Positions 52,162-61,754 of a stretch of DNA of 64,000 nucleotides are shown piece after piece. The translations under genes and the position numbers were made by a program. Below the pieces are notes generated by a model that was not told the DNA's origin, did not search any database, and worked only from the letters and a program-made list of their open reading frames with translations. Source of the stretch: Pseudoalteromonas ulvae UL12 (GTDB lineage Bacteria > Pseudomonadota > Gammaproteobacteria > Enterobacterales > Alteromonadaceae); NCBI RefSeq assembly GCF_014925405.1, contig NZ_AQHJ01000022.1, forward strand, positions 62,001-126,000. The letters run 5' to 3'. Numbering within the stretch: position 1 is the stretch's first letter; each line of letters starts with the position of its first letter.

Positions 52162-54231
52162 TTATTGCAAACGATCCATTAAATAAGCAAAGCTTAAACT
52201 ACTGACCATTGCACGTTGTTCGTTATTCGCAGCGCCAGCGTGGCCGCCTTCCATATTCTCGAAATACAATACATCATGTCCCATTGCTTTCATCTTCGCG
52301 ACCATTTTACGTGCATGCGCAGGGTGTACGCGATCATCACGGGTTGATGTTGTAAAGAACACTTTTGGATATTTAGTTTGTTTATCGAGGTTGTGATAAG
52401 GTGAATACGTTTTGATGTAATCCCACTGCTCTGCAATATCTGGGTTACCATATTCCCCCATCCAACTGGCGCCTGCCAACAATTGGTTAAAGCGCTTCAT
52501 ATCCAGTAAAGGCACTTGGCAAATAACCGCATTGTATAAATCCGGACGACGAGTAAACGCCGCACCAACTAACAAACCACCATTACTGCCCCCTTGGATC
52601 CCCAAATGCTTCGGCGATGTCACTTTATGCGCAATTAAGTCTTCGGCAATGGCTTCAAAATCTTCATAGGCTTTATGGCGATTTTCTTTTAATGCTGCTT
52701 GATGCCAGCGTGGACCATATTCGCCACCACCACGAATATTTGATAACACATATACACCCCCTTGCTCTAACCAGTTTTTACCAATACTGGCCGAATAGTA
52801 AGGCTGCATAGAGACTTCAAATCCACCATAGCCATACAGCAAAGTTGGATTTTTACCATTGTGTTTCATATTTTTGGCATGAACAATAAAGTACGGGACT
52901 TTGGTGCCATCTTTTGACGTAGCAAAACGCTGTTCGGCAACATATTGACTGCTATCAAATTGAGATTTAGCCCCTTTCAATTTGGTAATTTTCAGATCAT
53001 CTCCCGACACTAAATACAAGCTTGAAGGGGTTAAAAAATCCGTGTAATTGACAAAAAAGTCATCTTTATCAGTGTCAGTATTAAACACTGACACAGTGCC
53101 GGTTTCTGGAAAACCAATTTGTTTTATCTGCCATTGGCCATCGGCTTGTTCACTGTAACGGTAAACTTTATTTTTTACATCTTCCATCACCGTGACCAAA
53201 ATGGCTGACTTGGTGAAATTGATGCCTTTGATTGATACCTGCTCAGTCGGTTTGATAAAGCTTTTGAAACGAGCTTTATTGGCAATTAAATCATTCACAT
53301 CCGTGTAAATCACTTCCGCTTGTGAAAACCCTTGCCACGCAGACTTTAAGCCAATAAAAATTTTGCCATTATTGAGGCCTTTCACATCGGCATCATTGGG
53401 AATAGGCAATTTAACTTGTTTGCCTTCATGCATTAAATACATGTCGCTGGTGTAAAAGCTCGTGCCATCGTAAATTAAATGATAAGCCTTATCGCCATCA
53501 TAAGCGGTATATCCTGCTGCAGAGACTGACTGTTTGTCTGCAGTATAAAGCGTCTTGGCTTCACTCAACGCCGTGCCACGTTGCCACAGTTTCACTACAC
53601 CTGGATAACCAGAATCCGTCATTGAACCTGGGCCAAAATCGGTTCCGACAAAGACCGAGTTTTCATCAAACCAACTAATGGCATTTTTGGCTTCGGTTAA
53701 GCTAAAACCATCTTTCACAAAGGTGCGAGTGGTTATATCAAACTCTCGCACTACGGTTGCATCAGCGCCACCGCGTGAGAGCGATAATAAACAACGCTGA
53801 TAGGCCGGATAATGGCAATCCATTCCTTTATACACCCAGTTTTCATTTTCTTGTTTGGCGAGGGCATCAAGGTCAAGGACGGTCTCCCATTTTGGCGAGA
53901 CTTTTTGATATTCTTCAAATGTCGTGCGACGATATACGCCGCGGACATGTGTTTCATCACGCCAAAAATTATAATAATAACCTGCACGCTCAGATGCGTA
54001 TGGAATGCGCTCTTTGTCGTTTAAAATTGACAGCGTATTATCAAATACCTGCTGGTAACTCGCGTGTGCTTTGAGTTGCGCGAGTGACGCATCATTTTGT
54101 TGTTTGACCCAATTGAGCGCTTTGTCACCTTGGACATCTTCAAGCCAAATGTAGGGATCGTCATTGCTCGCATTGGCGGCCCCTAAAGTGCTCATTAATA
54201 AAGCGCTACTGAGTAAATGTAATTTTTTCAA
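52162..54231 (-). CDS. S9 prolyl oligopeptidase family serine peptidase
   Basis: The start is TTG at 54231: AAGGGA lies 7 bases upstream and a signal peptide begins at once (MKKLHLLSSALLMSTLGAANAS), giving 689 residues; the longer reading also lacks an ATG. An N-terminal beta-propeller (DPYIWLEDVQGDKALNWVKQQN is the S9A leader) precedes an alpha/beta hydrolase with triad S549 (GIQGGSNGGLLV), D633 (STRDDRVHP) and H664 (MEGGHAGAA). Cleaves short proline-containing peptides in the periplasm. Confidence 0.94.
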   Translation of the reverse strand: MKKLHLLSSALLMSTLGAANASNDDPYIWLEDVQGDKALNWVKQQNDASLAQLKAHASYQQVFDNTLSILNDKERIPYASERAGYYYNFWRDETHVRGVYRRTTFEEYQKVSPKWETVLDLDALAKQENENWVYKGMDCHYPAYQRCLLSLSRGGADATVVREFDITTRTFVKDGFSLTEAKNAISWFDENSVFVGTDFGPGSMTDSGYPGVVKLWQRGTALSEAKTLYTADKQSVSAAGYTAYDGDKAYHLIYDGTSFYTSDMYLMHEGKQVKLPIPNDADVKGLNNGKIFIGLKSAWQGFSQAEVIYTDVNDLIANKARFKSFIKPTEQVSIKGINFTKSAILVTVMEDVKNKVYRYSEQADGQWQIKQIGFPETGTVSVFNTDTDKDDFFVNYTDFLTPSSLYLVSGDDLKITKLKGAKSQFDSSQYVAEQRFATSKDGTKVPYFIVHAKNMKHNGKNPTLLYGYGGFEVSMQPYYSASIGKNWLEQGGVYVLSNIRGGGEYGPRWHQAALKENRHKAYEDFEAIAEDLIAHKVTSPKHLGIQGGSNGGLLVGAAFTRRPDLYNAVICQVPLLDMKRFNQLLAGASWMGEYGNPDIAEQWDYIKTYSPYHNLDKQTKYPKVFFTTSTRDDRVHPAHARKMVAKMKAMGHDVLYFENMEGGHAGAANNEQRAMVSSLSFAYLMDRLQ

Positions 54232-54422
54232 TGTGATTTCCCTTAATATCAATAAGTTCCCAACTTTATTACACTGCTCGAACCACAGCAAGTAATTGAG
54301 TTCAGGTAATAAATAGATAAATGTAACAACTAATGTCAGCGCTCAAGACCCAATAAACACTGACTGATTGGTGTATTGACGGTAAGATGGGTTGTTCAGT
54401 AAACAGCTTAAAAGGATTTACG

Positions 54423-55616
54423 GTGCTTGAATTAAGCCAACGACAGACCATTATCATTGCAATTTTTGTTTTATTTCTCGGTAAGTTTTTAAATAAACAC
54501 ATCAGCTTTTTAAAAGAGTTTAATATTCCAGAGCCTGTGACAGGCGGTATGGTCGCTTCGTTAATAACTGGTGCGTTGTATTTAATGTTTGATTATGTCG
54601 TTGAGTTTGAGCTGAATGCTCGCGATCAATTTTTATTAATTTTCTTCACAACGATTGGGCTCTCAGCACGTTTTACCTCGCTCAAACAAGGGGGGCGAGG
54701 ATTATTGATTTTATTAGTTTTGGCAATTATCTACCTAGTGTTACAAAATTTAACCGGCATCGCCGTCAGCCAGTTTACAGGTTTACCCTCCGCCGCAGGT
54801 GTGCTTGGTGGCTCCGTATCCTTGAGTGGCGGTCACGGTACAGCAATCGCTTGGGCTCCTATTTTTTCCTCTCGGTATGGCATTGAAAATGCGATGGAAA
54901 TTGGCATTGCCTGTGCAACATTTGGCTTAGTGCTCGGTGGGGTACTGGGTGGCCCAATCGCCCAGTTTTTAATCAAACGCCATCAATTGAGCGGCCAACA
55001 AGCTTCAGCCGTTGCGATCAGTGGTGATTATAGCCAAGGCGAAAAAATATCGGTCGAGACGATTTTAAATTGTGTTTTAGTGATCAGCATCGCGATTGGT
55101 CTTGGCCTGCAACTCAATCGACTTTTGGCGTCTTTAGGCTTGGCACTACCTGAATTTGTTACGGCTTTATTTGCGGGGATCGTATTAACCAATTCAGTCC
55201 CGATGATGATTAAATCAATTAACTGGCCTACGGGTACCCATTCGCTCAATTTAATTTCTGACGTCAGTTTGGGGCTGTTTTTAGCGATGTCATTAATGAG
55301 TTTACAACTTTGGACATTGACTGCGTTGGCTGGGCCTATTTTAGTGTTATTGTTCGCCCAAGTTGTGGTCATTACACTGTTTGTTATGTTTGTTGTCTTT
55401 CGGTTGATGGGAAAAGACTATGATGCAGCAGTCATCGCATCGGGTTACATTGGCCTTGGCTTAGGGGCAACGCCGACTGCTATTGCCAATATGAATGCAG
55501 TGACCGATAAATTTGGCGTATCTGCTAAAGCCTTTATTATAGTGCCACTTGTTGGGGCATTTTTTATTGATATTGCCAACGCGTTAATCATTCAATTTAT
55601 GCTCAATCAGATGTAA
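54423..55616 (+). CDS. gltS: Sodium/glutamate symporter GltS
   Basis: The start is GTG at 54423 with AAGGA 6 bases upstream, giving 397 residues (E. coli GltS has 401). Hallmarks: FLKEFNIPEPVTGGMVAS, LGGSVSLSGGHGTAIAW (re-entrant loop 1 with SGGHGT) and CATFGLVLGGVLGGP, and the second half repeats this pattern (GLGLGATPTAIANM). Inner-membrane sodium-driven glutamate uptake. Divergent from the S9 peptidase. Confidence 0.95.
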   Translation: MLELSQRQTIIIAIFVLFLGKFLNKHISFLKEFNIPEPVTGGMVASLITGALYLMFDYVVEFELNARDQFLLIFFTTIGLSARFTSLKQGGRGLLILLVLAIIYLVLQNLTGIAVSQFTGLPSAAGVLGGSVSLSGGHGTAIAWAPIFSSRYGIENAMEIGIACATFGLVLGGVLGGPIAQFLIKRHQLSGQQASAVAISGDYSQGEKISVETILNCVLVISIAIGLGLQLNRLLASLGLALPEFVTALFAGIVLTNSVPMMIKSINWPTGTHSLNLISDVSLGLFLAMSLMSLQLWTLTALAGPILVLLFAQVVVITLFVMFVVFRLMGKDYDAAVIASGYIGLGLGATPTAIANMNAVTDKFGVSAKAFIIVPLVGAFFIDIANALIIQFMLNQM

Positions 55617-55665
55617 CCCCTTGCTGAAAAGCAACAAGGGAATCATTTAAAATTGAGCTCATGTC

Positions 55666-56691
55666 CTATTCGCCGGCAAAGATCCCGACATAAGTTGGTT
55701 GAGTATTGGTTTTGCTGGCGCGATACATGCCTTTGGTATTAAACGGCATGCTGATCTCACCGTTGGTATTAAGAATGATCACCCCTCCAGTGCCCCCAGC
55801 GCTTAACATCGGGCCAAAAATTACCTCTTTACCAGCTGTTGCAATGCTTTTTCCTTGATATTGCACACGGGCACAAATATCAGCCGCAACATTGTAACGA
55901 ATAAAATATTCACCATGCCCCGTGGCTGACACCGCACAAGACTGATTATCTGCAAATGTGCCCGCTCCAATGATAGGTGAATCACCAATTCGCCCAAAGC
56001 GTTTATTGGTCATGCCTCCGGTGGACGTCCCTGCGACGATATTGCCTGCTTTATCAAGGGCAACCGCTCCAACGGTTCCAACTTTATATTCAATCGGCAA
56101 TGCTTGATGGGCAGCTTGGTAATCAAGCTGTTTTTGCGCCTGTTTTAACTTTTCTTTGGCGCGTTTGAGTGCGTCTAATCGATGTGGAGTATCAAATAAA
56201 GAGTTATCAACAAGCGTCATACCTTGACTGACAGCAAATTCCTCAGCGCCTTGACCACTGAGCATCACATGCACTGACTTTTCCATTACAAGGCGCGCTA
56301 AGTTGATCGGATTTTCAATATGTTTAACGCCGGCGACGGCTCCCGCTTCACGCGACTGACCCAGCATAATGGAGGCGTCCATTTCGTGGCTTTCATCGTG
56401 AGTATACACAGCCCCTTTTCCTGCATTAAAAAATGGCGAGTTTTCTAGAATCGTAATGGCTTGAGTCACTGCATCTAAACTGGTGTGGCCCCTTTCTAGC
56501 TGAGCGTAACCGGCTTCAACTGCTTGGCGCAGCGTGTCTCGGTATGCCGCTTCTTGTTCTGGAGTGAAACGGCTTTTTTCTATCGTGCCTGCTCCACCAT
56601 GAATAGCGATTGCGATGGGTTGGCTTGCACTGTAAACCGCCGATGACATCAAGGTTGCTGTTATTAAGCTCAACAATGTGGATTTTTTCAT
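55666..56691 (-). CDS. iaaA: Isoaspartyl peptidase / L-asparaginase (plant-type Ntn hydrolase), secreted
   Basis: From ATG 56691 the protein has 341 residues with a signal peptide (to YSA-S). IAIAIHGGAGTIEKS and FFNAGKGAVYTHDESHEMDASIM precede the autocleavage site at T206 in YKVGTVGAVALD; the beta subunit carries STGGMTNKRFGRIGDSPIIGAGT and CAVSATGHGEYFIR. The enzyme splits isoaspartyl dipeptides and asparagine. Its periplasmic location suggests it feeds aspartate and ammonia scavenging beside gltS. gltS is convergent with it. Confidence 0.94.
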   Translation of the reverse strand: MKKSTLLSLITATLMSSAVYSASQPIAIAIHGGAGTIEKSRFTPEQEAAYRDTLRQAVEAGYAQLERGHTSLDAVTQAITILENSPFFNAGKGAVYTHDESHEMDASIMLGQSREAGAVAGVKHIENPINLARLVMEKSVHVMLSGQGAEEFAVSQGMTLVDNSLFDTPHRLDALKRAKEKLKQAQKQLDYQAAHQALPIEYKVGTVGAVALDKAGNIVAGTSTGGMTNKRFGRIGDSPIIGAGTFADNQSCAVSATGHGEYFIRYNVAADICARVQYQGKSIATAGKEVIFGPMLSAGGTGGVIILNTNGEISMPFNTKGMYRASKTNTQPTYVGIFAGE

Positions 56692-56857
56692 TCTTATTGA
56701 CTCACACCTATTGATAAAATTATGCAATCACTGTGCAAAATTAACATGAGCATTACAAACAATTGCGATAAATGGAATTTGCATGGCTTGTTGTTCTAGA
56801 TCAAGTTTTTAATTTTCAAAAGGCGTAACGTAAGTATCAAGGAATAAGGAGACGAAT

Positions 56858-57175
56858 ATGACCGCCCAAGCAACGCTATTATCGCAACTAGAAAACAAAC
56901 AACGTGAATTGCTAAGCCGTATTCAAGCTATCGAGACAGACTTTAAAAACGGTCGAGCAGCTGATTTTGCCGAACAAGCGACTGAGACAGAAAACGATCA
57001 AGTGCTCGATGAAATCCATCATCAAGCCAAAGAAGAGTTGATACTCGTCAATGCCGCCATTGCTCAAATTAATCATGGACACTATGGTCAGTGCAGCCAA
57101 TGCGCAGCGCCTATCGAAGCTGCGCGTTTAACCGCACTCCCTTATGTACAAACTTGTATTCACTGCGCACAATAG
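56858..57175 (+). CDS. DksA/TraR-type C4 zinc-finger protein
   Basis: 105 residues. An N-terminal helical part is followed by a zinc finger with C79-C82 (CSQC) and C100-C103 (CIHC), motif HGHYGQCSQCAAPIEAARLTALPYVQTC. It is shorter than DksA (151 residues), lacking most of its coiled coil, and so resembles the TraR/YbiI-like subgroup that can bind RNA polymerase. AAGGAGA lies 5 bases before the ATG. The next gene starts 10 bases after it. Confidence 0.9.
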   Translation: MTAQATLLSQLENKQRELLSRIQAIETDFKNGRAADFAEQATETENDQVLDEIHHQAKEELILVNAAIAQINHGHYGQCSQCAAPIEAARLTALPYVQTCIHCAQ

Positions 57176-57185
57176 GATAAACATT

Positions 57186-57437
57186 ATGAATATTGAAAAA
57201 CACGACATCCACCGTGAATTCCCTGAATTTAAAGAAGAGATCCGCGAACTAAAAATGAATGACGGACATTTCTCTCGCCTATTCAAAGAGTATCATGAAC
57301 TTGATCATGAAGTGATCCGCATCGAAGAAGGTGTCGAAAACACCACAGATAATTATTTAGAAGGGCTGAAACTAAAGCGTTTAAAGCTTAAAGATGAGCT
57401 TTACAGCATGCTTAAGAGCCATGCTGAAACAGCATAA
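57186..57437 (+). CDS. YdcH/DUF465 family small protein
   Basis: From ATG 57186, with AGGA 8 bases upstream, the protein has 83 residues (an upstream in-frame start would overlap the zinc-finger gene). Fits DUF465: EFPEFKEEIRELKMNDGHFSRLFKEYHELDHEVIRIE and LKLKRLKLKDELYSML. A charged two-helix coiled coil, function unknown. Probably co-transcribed with the DksA-like gene. Confidence 0.9.
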   Translation: MNIEKHDIHREFPEFKEEIRELKMNDGHFSRLFKEYHELDHEVIRIEEGVENTTDNYLEGLKLKRLKLKDELYSMLKSHAETA

Positions 57438-57463
57438 CCTCAATGGGTTTGTTACTTGCACTC

Positions 57464-57486
57464 AAAGCACCTTCGGGTGCTTTTTT
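57464..57486 (+). terminator. Terminator after the ydcH-like gene
   Basis: AAAGCACC, loop TTCG, GGTGCTTTTTT: a tetraloop rho-independent terminator. Confidence 0.93.
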
Positions 57487-57555
57487 CATGCCTGTCAATT
57501 AAGCTAATTTCTGAATAAACCATCACGCTGGATGACAAAAGTAAATCTCAGGCAT

Positions 57556-57584
57556 AAAAAAAGAGCGATAATCGCTCTTTTTTT
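57556..57584 (-). terminator. Terminator after the SapC gene
   Basis: AAAAAAAGAGCGA pairs with TCGCTCTTTTTTT around a three-base loop. It ends the reverse-strand halogenase/SapC unit and can act on both strands. Confidence 0.93.
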
Positions 57585-57598
57585 ATTTAAAACATCGC

Positions 57599-58315
57599 TT
57601 ATTGCGCGTTTTGGTCTGCTTTAATACGAGCTAGACGATTCACTTGATGCATAGACGTTAGGAAAGAATAAATCGGACCTAAGAAACCACGCTTACGAAT
57701 ATCTAGGAAATCTTCGTCAGATAATTCGTTTAGTTTTTTCTCGTCAATTAAGTAGATACCGTTGATATCACGTTTTTCACCGTTGATTTCAATCGTTAGC
57801 GTTTGCGCTGACAATAACTCTTTGTCTGCTAAGTATTTAGAAAATGCAGCTGTAACTTGTGAAAACTCAAGGTAAGAGATTAATGACTCTTTACGACGCT
57901 TAAGGTATTCAGTTTCTTCGCCTTTTTCGTCGAATAACTCACGACCTTCTTCTTCGTTTACTAAATCGCTTGATTGCACAATCGCAACCATTAGCTTTTC
58001 TTTATCTTCAGGGTTAGCAACCAATGCTAATGGGTAACGAACTAATGCATGTGGAATGTACATGCCTTCCCATTTTCCATCTTTGATGAATAGGTTTTCG
58101 TTTGGCTCAAGGCCTAGCATCGCAACTGGCTGAAACTCGCCTGTTTCTGCGTTTTTTACATATACAATTGGGTATTCGTTTGCTACACGTGAAAACTCAT
58201 GCGCCACGATAGGCACTAAATGTTGAGTTTTCATAAATTCAGTGTTGATGCCGTTTTTAATTTTAGTTTTCGCATGTGTTACATTGTGTAACGGTTGAAT
58301 ATTTGAATCCGTCAT
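57599..58315 (-). CDS. SapC family protein
   Basis: 238 residues. The pattern HLVPIVAHEFSRVANEYPIVYVKNAETGEFQPVAMLGLEPNENLF is the SapC family signature (named from a Campylobacter surface-layer-associated protein); function unproven. No signal peptide. GGAGC lies 7 bases before the ATG. In Alteromonadales, xanthomonads and Caulobacter such genes recur beside flavin halogenases and TonB receptors, as they do here. Confidence 0.9.
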   Translation of the reverse strand: MTDSNIQPLHNVTHAKTKIKNGINTEFMKTQHLVPIVAHEFSRVANEYPIVYVKNAETGEFQPVAMLGLEPNENLFIKDGKWEGMYIPHALVRYPLALVANPEDKEKLMVAIVQSSDLVNEEEGRELFDEKGEETEYLKRRKESLISYLEFSQVTAAFSKYLADKELLSAQTLTIEINGEKRDINGIYLIDEKKLNELSDEDFLDIRKRGFLGPIYSFLTSMHQVNRLARIKADQNAQ

Positions 58316-58391
58316 TTTACTGCTCCAATAAATACTATTTTAATGTGTTCAACTTACTGTTGGCCTTAAGGCTACTGGTTTTAGCTATAAA

Positions 58392-58424
58392 TTGGAAGGG
58401 GAAAAATGCAGTTTCCCCATCCAA
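58392..58424 (-). promoter_or_regulatory. Intercistronic hairpin between halogenase and SapC genes
   Basis: TTGGAAGGGGAAA (58392-58404) and TTTCCCCATCCAA (58412-58424) pair over 13 bases with one mismatch. No T run follows on the transcribed strand, so it is likelier an mRNA-stabilising or processing stem than a terminator. Confidence 0.5.
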
Positions 58425-58487
58425 GCTAAAAAATAAATGCCTTCACCAAAACCCTATTGATAGTAACTTTTAGCGTCTGTGTCACTT

Positions 58488-60047
58488 CTATAATTTTGCC
58501 ATGCCATATTGTTTAATTTTATCAATAAGATCACGATTTGATGGCAATTGACTGATCAGTTGTTCAGTGAGTTTGTCGATTTGCTGCTTTTTCATCTTGG
58601 CTTGGGCAACATGAGGGAAAGCGGATAAATTATCTGCCAGATTGGTCTTAAAGCCCATGCCATATAAAACAAATAAGTAGCTATCGAGGACAAACGGTTC
58701 AAATGCATTGTCAAAGTCATGTTTACTCGGCGGATGATATTGCCAGTGAGCCAACTTCTCTTGTAACGAATCAGGAATGGATTTCGGGTCACAATTATCA
58801 ACCCAATATTGGGTATCTCTGCGATTTGAAATACAGTAATGCAGTTTGATGAAATCAACACTTTTTTGCCAACGCAGTGAAAAAGTATTATTAAACTTTT
58901 TCTCAACATACGGCATCGCTGCAAAGTCTCGCGGGAATTGATCCGCAATCATGTTGACACCCGCTTCAATTAAAAAAATTGCCGATGCTTCTAATGGCTC
59001 AATAAATGCGGCTGACATACCAATGGCCACACAGTTTTTGTGCCAGAATTTCTCTCGGTAACCCAGGTTCAGATTGATTTTTCGTACATCGATGTCTTCA
59101 GCCATCTTGCCAGCATAATTACGCAAGACTTGTTCTGCCTCCACATCGTTTGTATGTTGACTACTATAGACATACCCAACGCCTCGGCGAGTTTGCAAAC
59201 CTATATCCCAGGTCCAACCCGCGTCGTGTGCTGTTGCGATGGTATTAGACGCTATAGGCGATGTGTCTGATTGATAAGGAACTTGGAATGCCAACGCAGT
59301 ATCATTAAAAATGATGTCACTGATCCCTTTCCATTTCACGCCCAATGTTTCGCCAAGCAGTAACGCTTTTGAGCCAGAGCAATCAATGAAAAGATCGCCT
59401 TTAATGTCACCAGCGATATCGGTCAAAACAGAACTGATATTGCCATCTACACTCAGGTTCACCTGAGTGACATTCGCACTGATATGTTTGACGCCTAACT
59501 TTTCAACACAATGCTTTGTCAGTAACTCGGCAAACTTATTCGCATTAAGATGGTAAGAATAGTTTTGTATCGCTTGGTATTGCGGCGTAGTGATTAACTT
59601 AGGCGCTAAGCCTAATTGTGAAACGCGACTTTGAGAAGCAGCAAGTTGATCATAAGGCATCTCACCTAGTTCACCCGCCAGCCAATACGGGGCCAGATTA
59701 AAATCATAAGAAGCATGAAACACCGCATTGAGCGGGTGGAAATAGCTGCTTGATTGACCATTTGTGGGTGTATTAGACCAGTTTACAAATTCAGCTCCTT
59801 GTTTAAAACTGGCTTCACAGAAAGTGATGAATTCGACTTCATCAATCCCTATTTCTTGCAAAGTGGTTCTAATCGTTGGCCAAGTGCCTTCACCCACCCC
59901 CATAATTGGAATATCTGGTGATTCAACAAGGGTAATATTGACTGAATCGGGCGCAAGTATGTTTAATTTTTTTGCCAGTAACGCTGCTGATAACCAACCA
60001 GCCGTTCCTCCACCGACAATAACTACATCATTAATTCGTTTTTTCAT
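58488..60047 (-). CDS. Flavin-dependent tryptophan-halogenase-family protein (copy 1)
   Basis: From ATG 60047 with GAGAGG upstream the protein has 519 residues. FAD motif VVIVGGGTAGWLSA, VGEGTWPTIR, the putative halogenating Lys K82 in ASFKQGAEFVNW, and an acidic E353 in FIEPLEASAIFLIEAG. The halogenase motif WxWxIP (recalled) appears as W278TWDIG, with Gly for Pro. Family enzymes use FADH2, O2 and halide to make hypohalous acid; whether this one halogenates, and what, is open. 28 bases separate it from copy 2 upstream. Confidence 0.93.
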   Translation of the reverse strand: MKKRINDVVIVGGGTAGWLSAALLAKKLNILAPDSVNITLVESPDIPIMGVGEGTWPTIRTTLQEIGIDEVEFITFCEASFKQGAEFVNWSNTPTNGQSSSYFHPLNAVFHASYDFNLAPYWLAGELGEMPYDQLAASQSRVSQLGLAPKLITTPQYQAIQNYSYHLNANKFAELLTKHCVEKLGVKHISANVTQVNLSVDGNISSVLTDIAGDIKGDLFIDCSGSKALLLGETLGVKWKGISDIIFNDTALAFQVPYQSDTSPIASNTIATAHDAGWTWDIGLQTRRGVGYVYSSQHTNDVEAEQVLRNYAGKMAEDIDVRKINLNLGYREKFWHKNCVAIGMSAAFIEPLEASAIFLIEAGVNMIADQFPRDFAAMPYVEKKFNNTFSLRWQKSVDFIKLHYCISNRRDTQYWVDNCDPKSIPDSLQEKLAHWQYHPPSKHDFDNAFEPFVLDSYLFVLYGMGFKTNLADNLSAFPHVAQAKMKKQQIDKLTEQLISQLPSNRDLIDKIKQYGMAKL

Positions 60048-60075
60048 ATCAGCCTCTCTTAGGCATACAGACTCA

Positions 60076-61641
60076 CTAAATTTTACTAAAACCATGTTGA
60101 TGCACTTTATTCAACAGCGCTCGGTTAGTGGGTAAGTCTTTGACTGCAAATTCAGTTATTTTTTTCACTTTATCAAAACTCATGGTTGCCTTATCTACCA
60201 TCGGAAATAACGCCCGACTCGGCTCTAAGTTTTGTTCGAACCCCATTCCATTAAGAACAAACTGGTAGCTTTCTAGTGGAAAGGGTTCATACACATTGGC
60301 AAAATCATAATTACTCACAGGTTGAACTGACCAATGGGCTAATTGCGCTTTGAGGGAATCAGGGATCGTCATTTCGTCTTTATTTGCTCGCCAAAACGGA
60401 TCATCGCGTTTTGATAAAACGTAATGCAGCTTGATGAAATCAATGGTTTTATCCCAACGGAATTTAAATGATTCATTAAATTTTCTTTCAGCATACTCCA
60501 TCCCAACTCGCTGACGAGGAAATTGCTCTGCGAGCATATTTGATGCGGCTTCAATCAAGAAAATAGCGGATGCTTCAAGCGGCTCAACAAAAGCGGCAGA
60601 CAAACCAATCGCCACACAGTTTTTATGCCAAAATTTTTCGCGATAACCCACTTCCATTTTTATTTTTCGAGTCATCAAACCTTTAGCTTGTGGGCCAGCA
60701 TACTCGAGTAAGATGCGCTCAGCGTCTTCATGAGACATAAACTTTGATGAATAGACATGCCCAATGCCGCGGCGGTTTGCAAGACCTATATCCCAAATCC
60801 ATCCTGCTTCTTGGGCGGTTGAAATTGTGCAACTACTGATATCAGCATTAGGATCGTCATAAGGTACTTGTACTGTGACGGCATAGTCGGTCAGTAAGGT
60901 ATCTGCGACCGATTTAAAGCCAATGTTAAGTGCTTTACCGAGCAATAACGATGAAAAACCTGTGCAATCAACAAAAAAGTCACCTTCTATCAAGCCACTA
61001 TTTTGGGTGTTCACGCCTGAGATCGAACCTGTCTCATCGAGGCACACTTCAGTCACATCATCGGCAATAAAATGAACGTTCAAGTTTTCCGTACAATGTT
61101 TTTTTAACATTTCAGAAAACTTACCCGCATCTAAGTGATACGCATAACTTTGCAGCCCATCATAAGCTTTGGTTGTAATTTGCTTCGGCGCTAAGCCTAA
61201 TTCGCAGCATAACGCTTGTGGACTCACCGCATTAGCATAAGTAAGTGACTCATCGCCTGCATAGCCAAGCTTCCAATAAGGAGATAAGTTAAAATCGGTA
61301 GGATCATAAATGGAAGAAAACAAATGATAATAATGATTATTTTCGCCATTGAGTGGGTTACTTTTCCAATTGACGAATTTTGTTGCTTGTTTAAATGATG
61401 CGCCGCATTGTTTTATAAATTCACTCTCATCGATACCGATTTTGGCTAACGTTTTACGCATCGTTGGCCAAGTGCCTTCGCCCACACCGATTGTTGGAAT
61501 ATTAGGAGACTCGATTAAGGTTATTTTGATTGCATCGTTTTTATCGCAATTTAAAGATTTCGCTAAGTTGGCCGCCGTTAACCAACCAGCTGTTCCACCA
61601 CCTACAATGACAATTGAGTCTAAGATTGCTTTTATAGCCAT
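60076..61641 (-). CDS. Flavin-dependent tryptophan-halogenase-family protein (copy 2)
   Basis: From ATG 61641 with AGGAGGAG 6 bases upstream the protein has 521 residues. It is a close paralogue of copy 1: IVIVGGGTAGWLTA, GVGEGTWPTMRKTL, K84 in ASFKQATKFVNW, WIWDIGLANRRGIGHVYSS and FVEPLEASAIFLIEA. WxWxI(P) again ends in Gly. It needs a partner flavin reductase, none of which is adjacent. It is the first gene after the TonB receptor, separated by a terminator. Confidence 0.93.
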   Translation of the reverse strand: MAIKAILDSIVIVGGGTAGWLTAANLAKSLNCDKNDAIKITLIESPNIPTIGVGEGTWPTMRKTLAKIGIDESEFIKQCGASFKQATKFVNWKSNPLNGENNHYYHLFSSIYDPTDFNLSPYWKLGYAGDESLTYANAVSPQALCCELGLAPKQITTKAYDGLQSYAYHLDAGKFSEMLKKHCTENLNVHFIADDVTEVCLDETGSISGVNTQNSGLIEGDFFVDCTGFSSLLLGKALNIGFKSVADTLLTDYAVTVQVPYDDPNADISSCTISTAQEAGWIWDIGLANRRGIGHVYSSKFMSHEDAERILLEYAGPQAKGLMTRKIKMEVGYREKFWHKNCVAIGLSAAFVEPLEASAIFLIEAASNMLAEQFPRQRVGMEYAERKFNESFKFRWDKTIDFIKLHYVLSKRDDPFWRANKDEMTIPDSLKAQLAHWSVQPVSNYDFANVYEPFPLESYQFVLNGMGFEQNLEPSRALFPMVDKATMSFDKVKKITEFAVKDLPTNRALLNKVHQHGFSKI

Positions 61642-61699
61642 CACGCTCTCCTCCTAGACATATAAATAGAATTTTTTCTTTTACAACAGTAAAGGGATT

Positions 61700-61732
61700 A
61701 ATTAAAAAAGGGAAGGCTATGCCTTCCCTTTT
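61700..61732 (-). terminator. Terminator/attenuator after the TonB receptor
   Basis: AAAAGGGAAGGC (61706-61717) pairs with GCCTTCCCTTTT (61721-61732) around a three-base loop, with a T run on the reverse strand. It lies between the receptor and halogenase copy 2, so read-through would set a lower level for the enzymes. Confidence 0.9.
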
Positions 61733-61754
61733 AAGAATCAATTACACGAGGTAA

